Part shown: positions 13,001 to 24,119 of the stretch, piece by piece | Position numbering within the stretch: the first letter of the stretch is position 1 | How the letters are laid out: each line of letters begins with the position of its first letter | Assembly: GCA_034387635.1 (NCBI GenBank) | Contig: JAOANU010000005.1 | Span: forward strand, 1,488,001 to 1,552,000 | DNA: 64,000 bases | Direction: 5' to 3' | Source: Rhodosporidiobolus odoratus | Lineage: Eukaryota; Basidiomycota; Microbotryomycetes; Sporidiobolales; Sporidiobolaceae | Made by a program: the position numbers and the translations under genes | The notes under the pieces: generated by a model | Told to the model about the DNA's origin: nothing | What the model saw: only the letters and a program-made list of their open reading frames with translations | Database searches by the model: none

Positions 13001-13808
13001 CCGACGCCTTTCTCTCTCTCTGAATGAGTGCATCGAGCTGATGCCCGGCTGGACCTGCAGTTACTACGATGAAATCCCTCATCCGATGGACCTCGACACT
13101 CTTTCGAAACGTCTCGAGTCCGGTCGCTACCCCAATTACGGTGCCCTCTTCGCCGACTTTGACCTCATCATCTCGAACTGCGAGCGGTTTAACACGCCCA
13201 ACACGGAACCGATTTGGCATGTCCACTTGCTCGATCGGGCTTGGAGGACCGAGTGGGAGAAGGCGAGCAAGTTGAGCTATAATACCAAGAGGAGCTTGAG
13301 CGCTTTTATGAAGAGGTTGATGGACGAGGGAGTGTGCGTTTCCTTCCCTCTTGAGTCAAGATGGAGTAACGGAATTGACTCGGCGCTTCCGTGACCACAG
13401 CTCCCAACCCTTCAACGTCCCCGTCGCCGAACTCGTCCAAATGGTCCCCACCTACTACCAATTCATTCCTCCCGAAAACGCCCGCGACATGGGCATGCTA
13501 CGACGCAACCTCGAAAACGACAAGTACCAGACGACCGAGGCGCTCGAGGCCGATTTCGAGTTGATGATCAACAATTGTTATACGTTTAATGGGACTGAGA
13601 GTCATGTTTCTTATTCGGCCAAGGAGTTGAGTGAGAAGTTTAAAAAGGGAATGCTGAGGATCAAGACGGGTGCGGCTCTCCCTTCCTGCTGTTCACTTCC
13701 GCATGCTGACTGTCCCATCTTACCTGCCTGTCACTAGAGTCTCAAAAACAAACCAAGCGCGCCAGCTCGTTCGCCGTTGGGGGTCCCAGCAAGAAGCAAA
13801 AGTATTGA
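7092..13808 (+). CDS. TAF2: TFIID subunit TAF2 with C-terminal bromodomain-like modules
   Basis: TAF2 is the M1-aminopeptidase-fold subunit of TFIID, which binds core promoters near the Initiator. The N-terminus has HQ/NQKVSISIGL...GYTELTI, typical of the family. DHPRERCSWDLELVVP and the helical WLVIGIALHMTSLFVKHLWG region follow. The protease HExxH motif is absent (the site reads HLLAHALAVQWSG), as expected for catalytically dead TAF2. A HEAT-like region ends at about 11100. A Pro-rich linker with recurring LGG/PK motifs comes next. Three bromodomain-like units follow: about 11520-11900 (NPMDLGTM...SNAKLYN), about 12890-13260 (HPMDLDTL...SNCERFN) and about 13400-13660 (NNCYTFN). The tail PSKKQKY ends at TGA 13806-13808. 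There are about 13 introns and roughly 1,900 residues. The bromodomains join to the TAF2 part in one continuous spliced frame, so I read a single gene. Confidence 0.88.
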
Positions 13809-14297
13809 CGGCTGTCTCTCCTAGCCTCTTCCCCTCCTCGCCAAGTCCTGTCCAAAATCCGAACCCGCTTTCATCCTGGTCGTACTCTCCTGTCCTTTTC
13901 TCTCGTTGTCGTACTGTTGTGCAATAATGCTGCAACGCTTGCTCGAAGCCTGCGTCTGGGCTGAACGGAGAGTTCCGCATTTTCCCTTGACCTTCTCAAG
14001 TCTGCTTTGCTCCTTGTCACCAGCTTGTCTAGCGCGGCTTGGGCGGACTCTCTCGGGGTGCAGCTGCTTGTGCCCTGCCATGCATTCAGCCGGGCCATTC
14101 ACTTGCACCGAACCCATGGTGCGCTCAATGTTCCCCGGCCCGCTCGAGCCTCTTCCGTCCCGGCTTGTCCTGCGCAAGCGTCGTGCGCAAGTCTTCTCGC
14201 TAGTTTCCCTCTGCTCGTTCACTCTGATCAGCCACCTTGTACTCCCACGCTCTTCGTTCTCGCACAGCTCACACTCGTTTACAACATCCTGCCTTGA
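13809..14297. other. Intergenic region between TAF2 and the secreted protein gene
   Basis: 3' UTR of TAF2 and promoter of the next gene. Open frames here are shadows without family motifs. The last 60 bases before 14298 are similar to the flank of the inverted copy at 40085-40150, so the duplication includes some promoter sequence. Confidence 0.5.
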
Positions 14298-16104
14298 ATG
14301 GGTCGTTTCCCCACCGCCGTCGCTGTTCTCGGCGCACTTCTCTCACTCGGCAGCATTCAGGCCATTTCTAAGGAGATACCTCTGCCCATCTCGTTGAGTC
14401 TCGAGATTAGCGCCACCACATCGGGCGACCCCGTCCTTCTTGTTGCGACGACTCGACCCCTATCGACTACTTCACCTGCTTCCAACTCCGCCTCTCCCAC
14501 TTCCACTTCCGCCTCGTCACCCGCCTTCACGACGACGACAGCTACTCCGTCTGCTGATGTTGGTGCGGCTCCGACGATCCCGGTGAACAAGCAGTATGTG
14601 ATGGCTTACCACACCAACGTTTGTAAGCCGTTCTTCTGTCTTGCCTTGTGGGGAGTCCGAGGCTGACGCTTGCTGAATGTTTGGATCGCAGACAAGGACA
14701 CCGAGGCGTTCTGGTAAGCCCAGCTCCCCCTCTCCTCGCAAGGACTTCCGCTGACCGTCGGCTTCTTTTTCTCTTCTTCGGGATCTTCTCGTCATCATCA
14801 CAGCGCCGACTGGTAAGCACCGCCCCCCTGCCCCTTCCAGAAGACACGCATCTAGCTCACAGGAGTGTGTGCGCAGGGACTCGTCCTGCGTGGACTACCT
14901 CTCGAGTTTCTCCGACATTCATCAAGTCGTTTGCGATGCTAGTGCTGCGGGACGCGAGTCGCTTTAACCTCCCTGCCCTTTTTTCTTGGTGCAGGCAAGA
15001 TCCGAGCGAAATAGCTGATGAATGGCGATCTTCTCAGCTAACGTCCACGTGTACTGCGGCGGCAACACCGTCTACCGTCCCAAGGAGTTTTTCGATTACA
15101 CCTCGAACAACCAGTACGCCAGTCTTCCTCAGCTCGCTCACGTGCCCTGGGGCTGAATATCTAGCGACAGACGCTTCGTCTCTGCCTCGCTGATTTCTGG
15201 ACCGGAGGACGATGCGGAAATTGCAACCACGACTTCCTCGGTGGCGCCCTCCTCGACGCCGACCTCTTCGTCCTCGACCACCCTGCTCACTTCTGTGTCC
15301 TCGTCGTCCCAGTCATCCTCCGCTACGACGAGCGGCTCTTCGAGTTCCCTCTCTGCGTCGAACAACAGCACCCTCGCCAGCGGATCTTTAATCCTGGCAT
15401 CCCCCTCCTCCGGAAGCTTCTCAACTCTTAGCACGACTGACTCGAGTGCTAGCCCTTCCACTAGCGCCGTCATCACCGATGCATCGACCTCTTTCTCTAG
15501 CGTTCCCTCCGAAGTCTCTTCGACCACGACCACGACCTCCTCGGCCCCTCTCTCCACTCCGGCCCTCTCCCAGTCCACCAAAGACGCCATCGCTTCCGCC
15601 TCTGCCGCTCGGGAAAAAGCCCTCGCCCACCTCGAAGCGAACAAAGCTCTGGCAGCTCAACGAGCCCAGCGGCTCGGCGACAGGAAGAAGGAGGAGCTCA
15701 AGCAGTTGGCGGAGAAGAGGAAGAGGCAGGTGCGGGCGGCGGCGAGGGAGGAGAAGAGTAAGGCCTTCGAGAAGGCGAAGAAGGCTAGGGACAAGGCTGG
15801 CAAGGCATTGGAAAAAGCGGCAAAGGCGAAATCGACGAGAATCGCCAAGGTCCCTTTGTCGCACAAGCCGAAGCACAAAACAGCAACGGCGACAAAGGCA
15901 AAGACCGATGCGGACGAGACGTACCGCACTCTTGAGGAGAAATTGGAAGATGCGTTTGGGATTACCGAGTTCAAGTGGTTGAATCGGTGGATCGAGAAGG
16001 AGGTTGAGAGGGAGGTGGAGGAGCTTCTAGGTGAGCACAAGTATGAGCAGCACAGGAAGGGGATGGGAGGACATGAGAAGCGCAGGACGAGGATTGAACA
16101 CTAG
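14298..16104 (+). CDS. Secreted Ser/Thr-rich protein with basic coiled-coil C-terminus, unknown family
   Basis: I reconstruct six exons: 14298-14622, 14692-14713, 14804-14812 (9 nt), 14877-14953, 15038-15113 and 15165-16104, giving 482 residues. A signal peptide (MGRFPTAVAVLGALLSLGS) is followed by a Ser/Thr-rich segment. A small Cys-containing domain comes next, with DSSCVDYLSSFSDIHQVVCD and HVYCGGNTVYRPKEFFDYTS. Then there is a long Ser/Thr stalk (about 15230-15590). The last 170 residues are Lys/Ala/Glu-rich and predicted coiled coil, ending in LEDAFGITEFKWLNRWI and a basic tail. The exon 4 donor is gcgagt (GC-AG intron); the inverted copy has gtgagt at the same place. I do not recognise the family; a cell-wall or extracellular role is inferred from the signal peptide and stalk. 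A damaged copy lies at 38653-40084 on the other strand. Confidence 0.7.
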
Positions 16105-16668
16105 GTTAGGTCTCTGTCGAGCAAGTTTCGCTTTCACTCTTGTTTTGTATTTCAGCGCTTCTCAGTATACCCTCGCACTCTGGTTATTCCCCGGTTAGTC
16201 GCTTTTCACTCTCCAGCACATTTGAGCAGCCCGCACCTACCCCTCAGTCGTTCCTTTTACCTTGCAGGTCTTGCTTAGATTTCGTCCTCTCGTACTTATC
16301 CACCCCCCCTTTCCCGTTCTACTCCATGAAATTTCTGCGTAATAACCGCCTTCGAGCACTATGGGCAATCCCAGTGAGTTGCCGCGTCCTGCTCCCAGCG
16401 ATGCGATGGGGAACCATGACCTTCTCAATCGTGCTTCGTCATTTCAGCGTCAAACGCAGTGCCTTTCGCTGCCTCGACAGGTCCAATGCATCAGGTGCCA
16501 GCCACAGCCGAGATGCATAGCGGCTGGAGGAAAGGTATCCGTTGAACGAATGAAAACCTGCATTTCCGCGGTTGAATACCCTTTTTTTCCCGCTTTTTAC
16601 CCTAGAATTCCCCTTTCTATCTACACCTTACAGTTCAAAAGACGGAACCGACGCCGGGTTCTTGGTTC
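16105..16668. other. Convergent intergenic region
   Basis: Between the stops of the secreted protein gene (+) and the Shr3-like gene (-). It is somewhat AT-richer than the neighbouring exons. No gene-like frame, RNA gene or repeat was recognised. Confidence 0.5.
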
Positions 16669-17649
16669 TCAGAGGCTCTTCTTCTCGAGTACCTTTTCCT
16701 TAGTCACCGGTGCAAACGCCGACGTGTTCGGCGGGGTGGTGGACACTGGATCGGAAGAGCTGGGAGAGACGCGGTCGGCCCAGCCTTGGGCGCCCTGAAG
16801 GGCGAGGACGCCGGTGAGGGAGACCTGTACGGGAGGAACAAAGTCATTTTTGAAGACTTGGGAGAGCGAGAGAAGGCCAACATGGAAAGGTGGGCGGTGG
16901 AGGAAACCCAGGCGAGAGACGAAAAAGAGACCACGTACAGCAATGATCATATGACTGGCCGCAACACTCTGCAACGCCTCTACCAACCTGACTTCACCGA
17001 GATTGTCGAGGGCGCTACCGAGTCCTCCCGAGGTTTTTTCGAGAGCTTCGAGCGCGGGGGAACCGGGTTTGAGGTGATCTAGGGGGAGGTAGCGGAGTGC
17101 GGCGAGGACGTTGGCAGAGTAGACGGAGAGGGCGGAGATGAGGAGAACTGCGAGAGGGTTGAAGGAGAAGAAGAAAAAAAGGTTAGGCCGAGAAGAAACG
17201 GGGGAGAATGCGGCGGGAGTGGTGGGTCTTAACCAAGCCAGCACGTCGAGGAGTGTCGACGAGGCGGTGTATGAGAAGACAGGGGCGGACGCACGTAGGG
17301 TTGCTCCATCAAAGAGCAAGCCGGAAACGGGGTTGAGGATGAGTTTGATTCCTGCCGAGGCGAGTGCGACCCCGGCGGTGCTGGTGAGTGTTGTGACATA
17401 GAGCGGGGGAGCGTGGTAGATATGCGAGTAGTATCCTGCAGAGTGAATCGAGGGACATCAGTGGGGGAGGTAAGAGGGAAGAAAAAGGACTGTGAACGGA
17501 CGGAGCGAGGCTGCGACGGCGGGTGGGGGTACCGATGGACCTTGCCAGATGAGGGGGTGATCTGCTAGCCAGTGTACGTAGAAGGAACCAACGAGGAACG
17601 AGGTTGAGACGAGGATGGCTTTGTTAAGTACCCAGGAGAGGGTCGACAT
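16669..17649 (-). CDS. Shr3-like ER membrane chaperone (tentative)
   Basis: Two exons (17541-17649 and 16669-17435) give 291 residues. The N-terminus is a hydrophobic segment running into HWLADHPLIWQG, and the second exon begins YYSHIYHAPPLYVTTL. In Shr3, the ER packaging chaperone for amino-acid permeases, the same order is seen: a first membrane segment ending in HW-D-LLW, then YY-APP. Further membrane segments follow (about residues 55-80, 80-110 and 125-150), with LLFDGATL between them. The C-terminal third (from about residue 215) is Ser/Pro-rich and cytosolic-looking, ending KEKVLEKKSL with a di-lysine-like end. The protein is longer than yeast Shr3 (about 210 aa). The match rests on short motifs, so another small multispan family is possible. 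The ATG at 17649 precedes the first membrane segment directly. Confidence 0.55.
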
Positions 17650-18113
17650 GGTGAGGGGAGAGGCGGGGAGGGAGAGAGACGGGGCGGACGAGGTGAATGA
17701 GCTGACACAGGTGAGGAGTCGCTTGCACGGGATTGGTGTCGGGTAAGAGCCAGGTTTGGCGAAGGTCGACGAGGAGGACAACGTTCAGAGAACGACGTTG
17801 ATCACAACGACCGCTTTACACCAGCTAGGCTTGGACACAGAGACCAGCAGACTACGGCAACAGACTCGGCAACCTGACTCGACCTAGTCAGCATTTGCTC
17901 TCGCTCCTCCCTCGTCGCCCATCTCCTCGTCATCCCCCCCCCCCACTTGATCACCTACTCGTTCTCGTCGGGCAGCATCCGAGGCCGACAACCGAGACCC
18001 TAGAGATACAGGTCAGTGAACCACACTGTCACCTGTACCCCCAGATGATGCTCACTGACCCTCCTCTTGCGCAGACTACCACTTCCTCCACACTCGCATC
18101 AACCTGACCAACC
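17650..18113. promoter_or_regulatory. Divergent promoter between the Shr3-like gene and ARP3
   Basis: 464 bases between two outward-facing starts. It contains a run of about ten C near 17934-17944 and a gcag acceptor-like site at about 18074 that may end a 5' UTR intron of ARP3. No factor sites are claimed. Confidence 0.45.
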
Positions 18114-20004
18114 ATGTCTCGTCTCGCACCCGTCGTCCTCGACAATGGTACAGGTTACACAAAGATGGGGTACGTTCGCTACCTCCCCTTCCTCTCGTCT
18201 CGTCTCGTGCCATCCCGGCTCACCCTTTTCTTCATCTCGTCTGCCCCAGGTTCGCCGGTAACTCGGACCCCTCCTTCGTCATCCCCACCTGCATCGCCAC
18301 TCGCGGCTCTCCCGCCTCTGGCTCGCGCGGTCCCGCCGTTCCCTCGAAACCCTCCGGACTCGGCTCCTCCTCGGGTCACCTCGCCTCGAAGAGAGGCATC
18401 GAGGACCTCGACTTTTTCATCGGAGACGAGGCCCTCGCCAACTCCAAGACGTACCAGGTCAACTACCCGATCAAGCATGGCATGATCGACGATTGGGACC
18501 AAATGGAACGGTACTGGGAGCAGTGCATCTTCAAGTACCTCCGAGCAGAGCCTGAAGATCACCACTTTCTTCTCGTACGTTCTCCTCCTTCTCCCCTATT
18601 CCACTCAGCTACTGATCGTATACAGCGCTAAATCAGACCGAGCCCCCTCTCAACCCGCCCGAGAACCGTGAAGCGACGGCAGAAATCATGTTCGAGTCGT
18701 TCAACGTTCAGGGTCTCTACATCGCCGTCCAAGCTGTCCTCGCCCTTGCTGCGTCATGGACGAGCAAGAACGTGCAGCACCGAACGCTGACGGGTACTGT
18801 GATCGACTCGGGAGACGGTGTCACGCACGTGATCCCCGTCGTATGTTCTGTATCTCGAACTCCCAAGGCAGTCTAGTTGGCTCACAATCTTTTGAGGATG
18901 CAGGCTGAAGGCTACGTTATCGGTTCTGCGATTCGTCACATCCCCATCGCCGGTCGCGACATTAGTTCCTTCGTGCAGCAACTCCTCCGCGACCGCAACG
19001 AGGCGGGCATTCCTCCGGAAGATTCCCTCCGCGTGGCAGAGAAAATCAAGGAGGACTACAGCTATGTCTGCGGCGACATGGTCAAGGAGTTTGGAAAGTA
19101 CGACCGGGAGCCGGAGAAGTTCTTTGCCAAGTATGACGGTGAACACAATGTGACTGGAAGGGTCAGCCTTGCCTCTCTCTTCGCCCCCTACTCGAGAGAC
19201 GTCGCTGACTCGAATCGGACATCGTCCCGAACCAATCCGCAGAAATATTCGGTCGACGTCGGCTACGAGCGTTTCCTCGCCCCCGAAATCTTTTTCAACC
19301 CAGAAATCTACTCGTCCGACTTCCTCACTCCGCTCCCGGATGTAGTAGACCAAGTGATTCAAACCTCACCGATCGACGTTCGTCGTGGATTGTACAGCAA
19401 CATTGTCTTGTCGGGAGGGTCAACCATGTTTGATCACTTTGGGAGGAGGTTGCAGAGGGATTTGAAGGGGATCGTCGATCAGAGGATTGCGGCGAGTGAG
19501 TTGAGTAGTGGGAGTCTGATGAGGGTGCGTTCTGTTCTTTTTTTCCTTTGTTGGGGTTGCTCTCCTTCGCCCTGTTTGCACGTCCCCTTTACCCGGCACT
19601 ACACGACTTTCAACTCGATCCTGCCACACGGCGCCACGGACACTTGCGCACGCGACACTGACTGACTCCCTAACCTCTAATCCACAGTCCTCGGGCGTCG
19701 ACGTCAACGTCATCTCGCACAAGAAGCAACGCTACGCCGTCTGGTTCGGCGGTTCCCTCCTTGCCTCGACGCCCGAGTTTTACTCGTACTGCCATGACCG
19801 GACCGCGTATCAGGAGTACGGTACGTTCCCAAGTCTCTCGCCGCCGCCGCTGCTGCCCCTGTCCTTTCTCGAGCTCAGTGCGCGGCCGCACGAGGAAAGT
19901 GGAACTGCGCAATGTATGTCAAGCCTAACGCTGCTTCTTTCGGTCTCGGCGCAGGTCCGTCTCTCGTTCGTCGGTTTGCCATCTTCGGGTCGGCGACCGA
20001 CTAG
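18114..20004 (+). CDS. ARP3: Actin-related protein 3 (Arp2/3 complex)
   Basis: Arp3 is the larger actin-related subunit of the Arp2/3 complex, which nucleates branched actin at endocytic sites. The N-terminus is [32 protein letters not shown]. Then come [82 protein letters not shown] sequence and [20 protein letters not shown]. It ends [17 protein letters not shown]. These are the nucleotide-binding and family motifs of Arp3 in order. Introns interrupt after MG, LL, IPV, TGR, LMR and EYG. The intron at 19162-19242 is 81 nt and has no stop in frame, so reading straight through hides it; the flanking family sequence shows it must be removed. Confidence 0.95.
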
Positions 20005-20725
20005 AGCGGGAAAGCGGGAGTTGGGCTGTAGATTGTCCGACGTGGGCAGGAAGGAAGGGTGTAAACATGACTGGACTTTTTCCTTTACTCAATTCGTCCA
20101 GGTGACGAACTGGCATTGCACGAGACTGGGAGACGGGAGCACGGAAGCAGTGGTTTGGCAGCGGGTCAAGCGGTACATAGCAGCGGGGGGCGCAGGAGAC
20201 CGCAACACGGCAAAAGCCCGAACCTGTGCTGACGGACAGGCAGGGAGAGAAAGACGACCTAGTCGACGCGCTGAAAGGGCTTGACTCATAGGCGATCCGG
20301 TCGAGTTCAGGCGGTTGCTTAGCTATGAGGGAGGTCCCGAGCGATGTCAGAGCTAGTCCACAAGATCTGTTCGACAAGAGTGGTCCAAGTAAGTGTCTTT
20401 GCAAAGCTTGACGTAGTCAAGATGCGGTTCCGGTACGAAAGCGATGAGATGGGTGGTGGAATAACGATAGAGAGGGCACGAGCTAAGCGAGAGCGAGAGA
20501 CAGTGAAGTGAAAGAACGGAGGGGAAAAAACCCCGAAGAAAACGACAAGAAGGCGAGAAACCCGCGCTCAAGCCCGAAAGTAGGCGAGCGCGAGCCAGGC
20601 AATTTCGGGAGGAAAGAGGGAGCTCGAGCAAGAATGCGATGGGACACGACTCTAGGACGGGGAAAAGGCGAAAAAATTGCGTTCATGAAGCTCGTCGAAC
20701 GGCCTTGAGGGCAACTTCAGGGCGA
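20005..20725. other. Convergent intergenic region without a recognisable gene
   Basis: 720 bases between the stop of ARP3 (+) and the stop of the GH5 gene (-). It is rich in A and G on the plus strand from about 20460 to 20660. Short open frames exist on both strands, but none has a family motif or clean splice structure. Confidence 0.5.
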
Positions 20726-23493
20726 TCAGGAAAGTTCTTGTTGCGGGCAGGCGACGGCGGGGAGGACACTTGGGGCGGTCAGACCGCGCATAGCGTACCA
20801 GTGCTTTAGTAAGAGAGGAAGCGTCAGTTCACCCCCCGTGGTAAACGAATTTGGCGAGATGACGAAGATCGGACGGTAGAAGACGGGACGTACCGCCATC
20901 AGCTTGCCAGCGTATGACTCGACGGTCGAAGTCATGCCGTTGGGGTAGTACAGCGAGTAGCCGTCGTTCTGTCGCGCCAATTTTTGCACAAGGGGGTTTG
21001 TCCAGGAGGAAGAGTGTCAGCTTGAAACGGTTCGAGAGAGGCAGGATCCGCCGCAACGTACGTGCTTGATCCAGTCACAGCATTGATCATCTGCAAGAGG
21101 AGAAGCGATCAGTACGGTGTTCGTTGGCCGACGAAGGGGAAGGAAACGCACCTCGCCCAAACATACTCCACATCATCGACCCCGAGCCGGGCATGCTGTC
21201 CTTGATATAAGAATAGAATGTATCCAGATCGGACCCGCCCTTCTACACATCGGAGTAATGATTCAGCTAAGCTCGGTGGGTCATAAGGGAGGGAACGACG
21301 AACCTGCCCAGTCCAGTCGTTCTCGCCGACGAAGAAAACCTTGTCTGTATGGCTGTTCATCCACCCTTGGTCCTTTGCGAGGAGCCACTGCAGAGCGGGG
21401 TAGAAGTGGTCGGTGCTGTATGGGCGAGAGTAGGTCAGCACGAAGCGCTTCCTTTTAAGCCACAAGGAGAGAGAGGGAGAAGAGCGTACACCAGGTCAAC
21501 CTCATCCACGCTGATGCCAGTGTTAGCCAGGCTGCCGCTGTAGTCAGTGAGACCGTCCGTTCCGTCGGCGACGAGGTGAGAAGGCGCGAGGGACTTGATG
21601 TATGAAGCGATGTCTTGCGTCCAGTAAGCGGGAGGCGCGCCACCACCGAGCATATAACCACCAAGTTCGTTGCCGGTCTCCCATGCTGCAGTAGAGAGCA
21701 CTGTCAGCGGCTGCGTCAGGAGCAGAAGAGGATGAAGCCTACCGAGAATAGTCGGATCGTCTTTCAGCTTGACCTGTATAGAGAACCAACGTTAAACGGA
21801 TACCCTTGAACGATAGAAGCTGAACCGAGCGTACGCCAGTGTACGTGTTGGTGTGGTTGAGCAGCATAGCGATGTAGCCCTTGAAAATGTTGACCACGTT
21901 GTCGTTTTCGTAGAACTCGCTCGCGTCCGAAGTGTCGCCTCCGCCCCATCTGCATACATGTGAGGCTGAGGTCAGTCCTAGCCAACACGGTCTTTGAGAA
22001 GGATGACGCACCCGATGAAGTCATACTTGCCGCCGTGGTCTGCGCAACAGGACATCGAGTAAAGGTGGATTAGGAAGGTCAACTCGAGAACCTTGCTGTG
22101 CGAGGAGAGGGCTCACAGTAGGCGTAGTTGTCTGCAATGGTTAAGACAGTCAGCGCTCGGTCTATTGAGGATGTGAGGTGAAGGATAAGGCTCACCAGTC
22201 AGAGGGATGATGAGGCGCAATCCGTATTCTCGGGCAGCGTAGATCGAGTAGTCGATGGTGTCCCACTACAGCGCCTATGTGTCAGCAACGCGGGAGCCTG
22301 AGAGCTAAGATCGCGAGAAAAACCTACGGCAGCCTCATTTGTCTGCCACGCTTTGGGCCAGAGCGTCATACTATGCCCAGTGCTATTACCCCGGTATTGT
22401 CAGCTTTTCTCCAATCTCTACGTCGCGAGCAGAGACAGGGTTCGTACCTGACACCCAGACTGTGCGAGCGGATGGTATTCCCTCCCATAGCGACCGTCAT
22501 CGCCATTGCTTCCCGAATCCGGGATTTGCCAGGGTAAGAAACCTGCGAATTGACGTTCTCGTCGAGGCCTAGCCAGTAGATATCTGCACAAGGTCTGCAG
22601 GTCAGTGCAACTCGTTTCACAGAGGACGGAGAGAAGAAGGACGTACTAGGTCCTGTGATACGGAACTCGCTTCCGTCGAGGTAGAGCTTGTTCTTTTTCC
22701 TCGTTACGAAGGTACTCGGTTTCGGCATGAAAGCCTTCGCCGGGGCTCCGCTGGCCATCTGGGGTCCATACACCGCTCCTCCAGAGGTCTTGGTGTACAT
22801 CTGGTAGCAGCCAGACGACGCGGTAGGAAGCGTGTATTGCGTGGTGGAAGAGGTTTTTGGGGAGGTTGTCGAGGTGGATTTTGAGGAGGATGTCGAGGTA
22901 GGTCGGGAGGTGGTCGACGAAGAAGAAGAGCCGCCGAGGCCGAGACCGATGGAGATATCGACAGTCAGGATGGGCGTAGGCGAGCCAACGATGATTTCGG
23001 TCGTAGCCGCCTGCTTCTTCGTCGAGGCCGAGGACGTGGATGCGGAAGTGCTCGCCGAGGACAGCCCACCGCCCAGCAATGCCCACTTGGGGTTGATGAT
23101 GTACTTTGGGTTCTTGATCTTCCTCTCCTCGAGAACCTGGGTCGTCGAACCCTCCCATCCCTCTGCCCGTTCCTGCAACTTTCTCATCGCCTCATATTCG
23201 TTTCCCCCGAACCATTCTTGTCCCTCATCATCTTCAGCATAACAACCCCCTCCCTCGGGATCGCACTCGTCGGCGTCCAATGCGAGTTCGGCGGCTCGTT
23301 CAACAAGCAGACTCCGGCCCTGCCCTCCTGCGGTTGCTCCGGGTTGTTGTTGTGCTGAGTAGACCGCGTCCCGGACGGCATGGTGTGCTGATCCTACTCC
23401 GACGTGGTGTGCGCCAGCGTGTTGTGCATTGACGTAGGCGATTGATGCTGCTGCTGCAGCCGCGAGGAGGAGGGAAGGGAAAGTCCGCGTCAT
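20726..23493 (-). CDS. Secreted glycoside hydrolase family 5, mannanase type
   Basis: A signal peptide (MTRTFPSLLLAAAAAASIAY) is followed by a His/Ala/Glu-rich propeptide. A Ser/Thr-rich linker (about 22840-23060) comes next, then the GH5 barrel. Barrel motifs in order are FRITGP|DIYWLGLDENV, MGGNTIRSHSLGV, WDTIDYSIYAAREYGLRLI, LAWETGNELGG with the acid/base Glu (about 21660-21690), and VFFVGENDWTG with the nucleophile Glu (about 21305-21340). The C-terminus reads GYSLYYPNGMTSTVESYAGK and ends PAVACPQQELS. The coding part is split by about a dozen introns of 50-90 nt. This sequence pattern is that of fungal GH5 endo-beta-1,4-mannanases, which cut beta-mannan outside the cell; the exact substrate is inferred. 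The linker sits where other enzymes carry one to a binding module, but I see no binding module. Confidence 0.85.
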
Positions 23494-24119
23494 GCGGTGA
23501 AGGAGTGTGATTGTCTGGAGGATGTCTAGACAGTGTGGTACAACACGGTGTAATAACCAGCTGCAGTGCTGAGCGAGTAGATGAAGCGAACGAAGCAAGT
23601 GTTGAACGACAGACCGGCGCGTCAAGCAGATGGCAGTCTACACAAAGTGGCTTCCTACACGCGCCAACTGCTGACAGATGGCTGGTAGGGCTTTTGGCTA
23701 CTCGACAAGGACGTCACGGGCGCGTTGCACATCAGCGAAGTGGTCGCAAATTTGCAGTTTTCTTTTCCAACTGCCCCGTCTGTTGCAGCCTGATCTATGC
23801 AGGTCGCTGGTCGGGCAGGAGCTCGTGTCCGCGGGTGCACTACTCTCGTCTCGCTGAGAACGAGTAGCGCCGCCTCAGGACTCGAAGCGTCGCGCCGGCA
23901 GACCCCGGAGGAGGCGGAAAGCACATCTATAGGCTGTTACCGCCACGCCCGGTGCGGCCTACGGGCCAGGTACTCGCTTTAATGAGCGCGGCTCTCTCAC
24001 CACGCGGATCTGCACGGCACACAGAGGCGCAGGCAGAGGGCAAGAGATACAGTACACGGGGTGGAGACACGAAAAGAGCTCCTACAAGGTCTGAAGAACA
24101 CAGCGCAACGATGCTCCCT
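23494..24119. other. Intergenic region upstream of the GH5 gene and downstream of GAR1
   Basis: Promoter and leader of the GH5 gene (minus strand) plus the 3' end of GAR1. Short frames on both strands lack motifs. No repeats or RNA genes were seen. Confidence 0.45.

Noticed and set aside
15421..15876. Arg/Leu-rich minus-strand frame opposite the coiled coil
   Set aside because: Shadow of the Lys/Ala/Glu repeat codons on the plus strand.
16700..17400. Plus-strand frames opposite the Shr3-like gene
   Set aside because: They lack hydrophobic or family patterns, while the minus frame has membrane segments and a clean intron.
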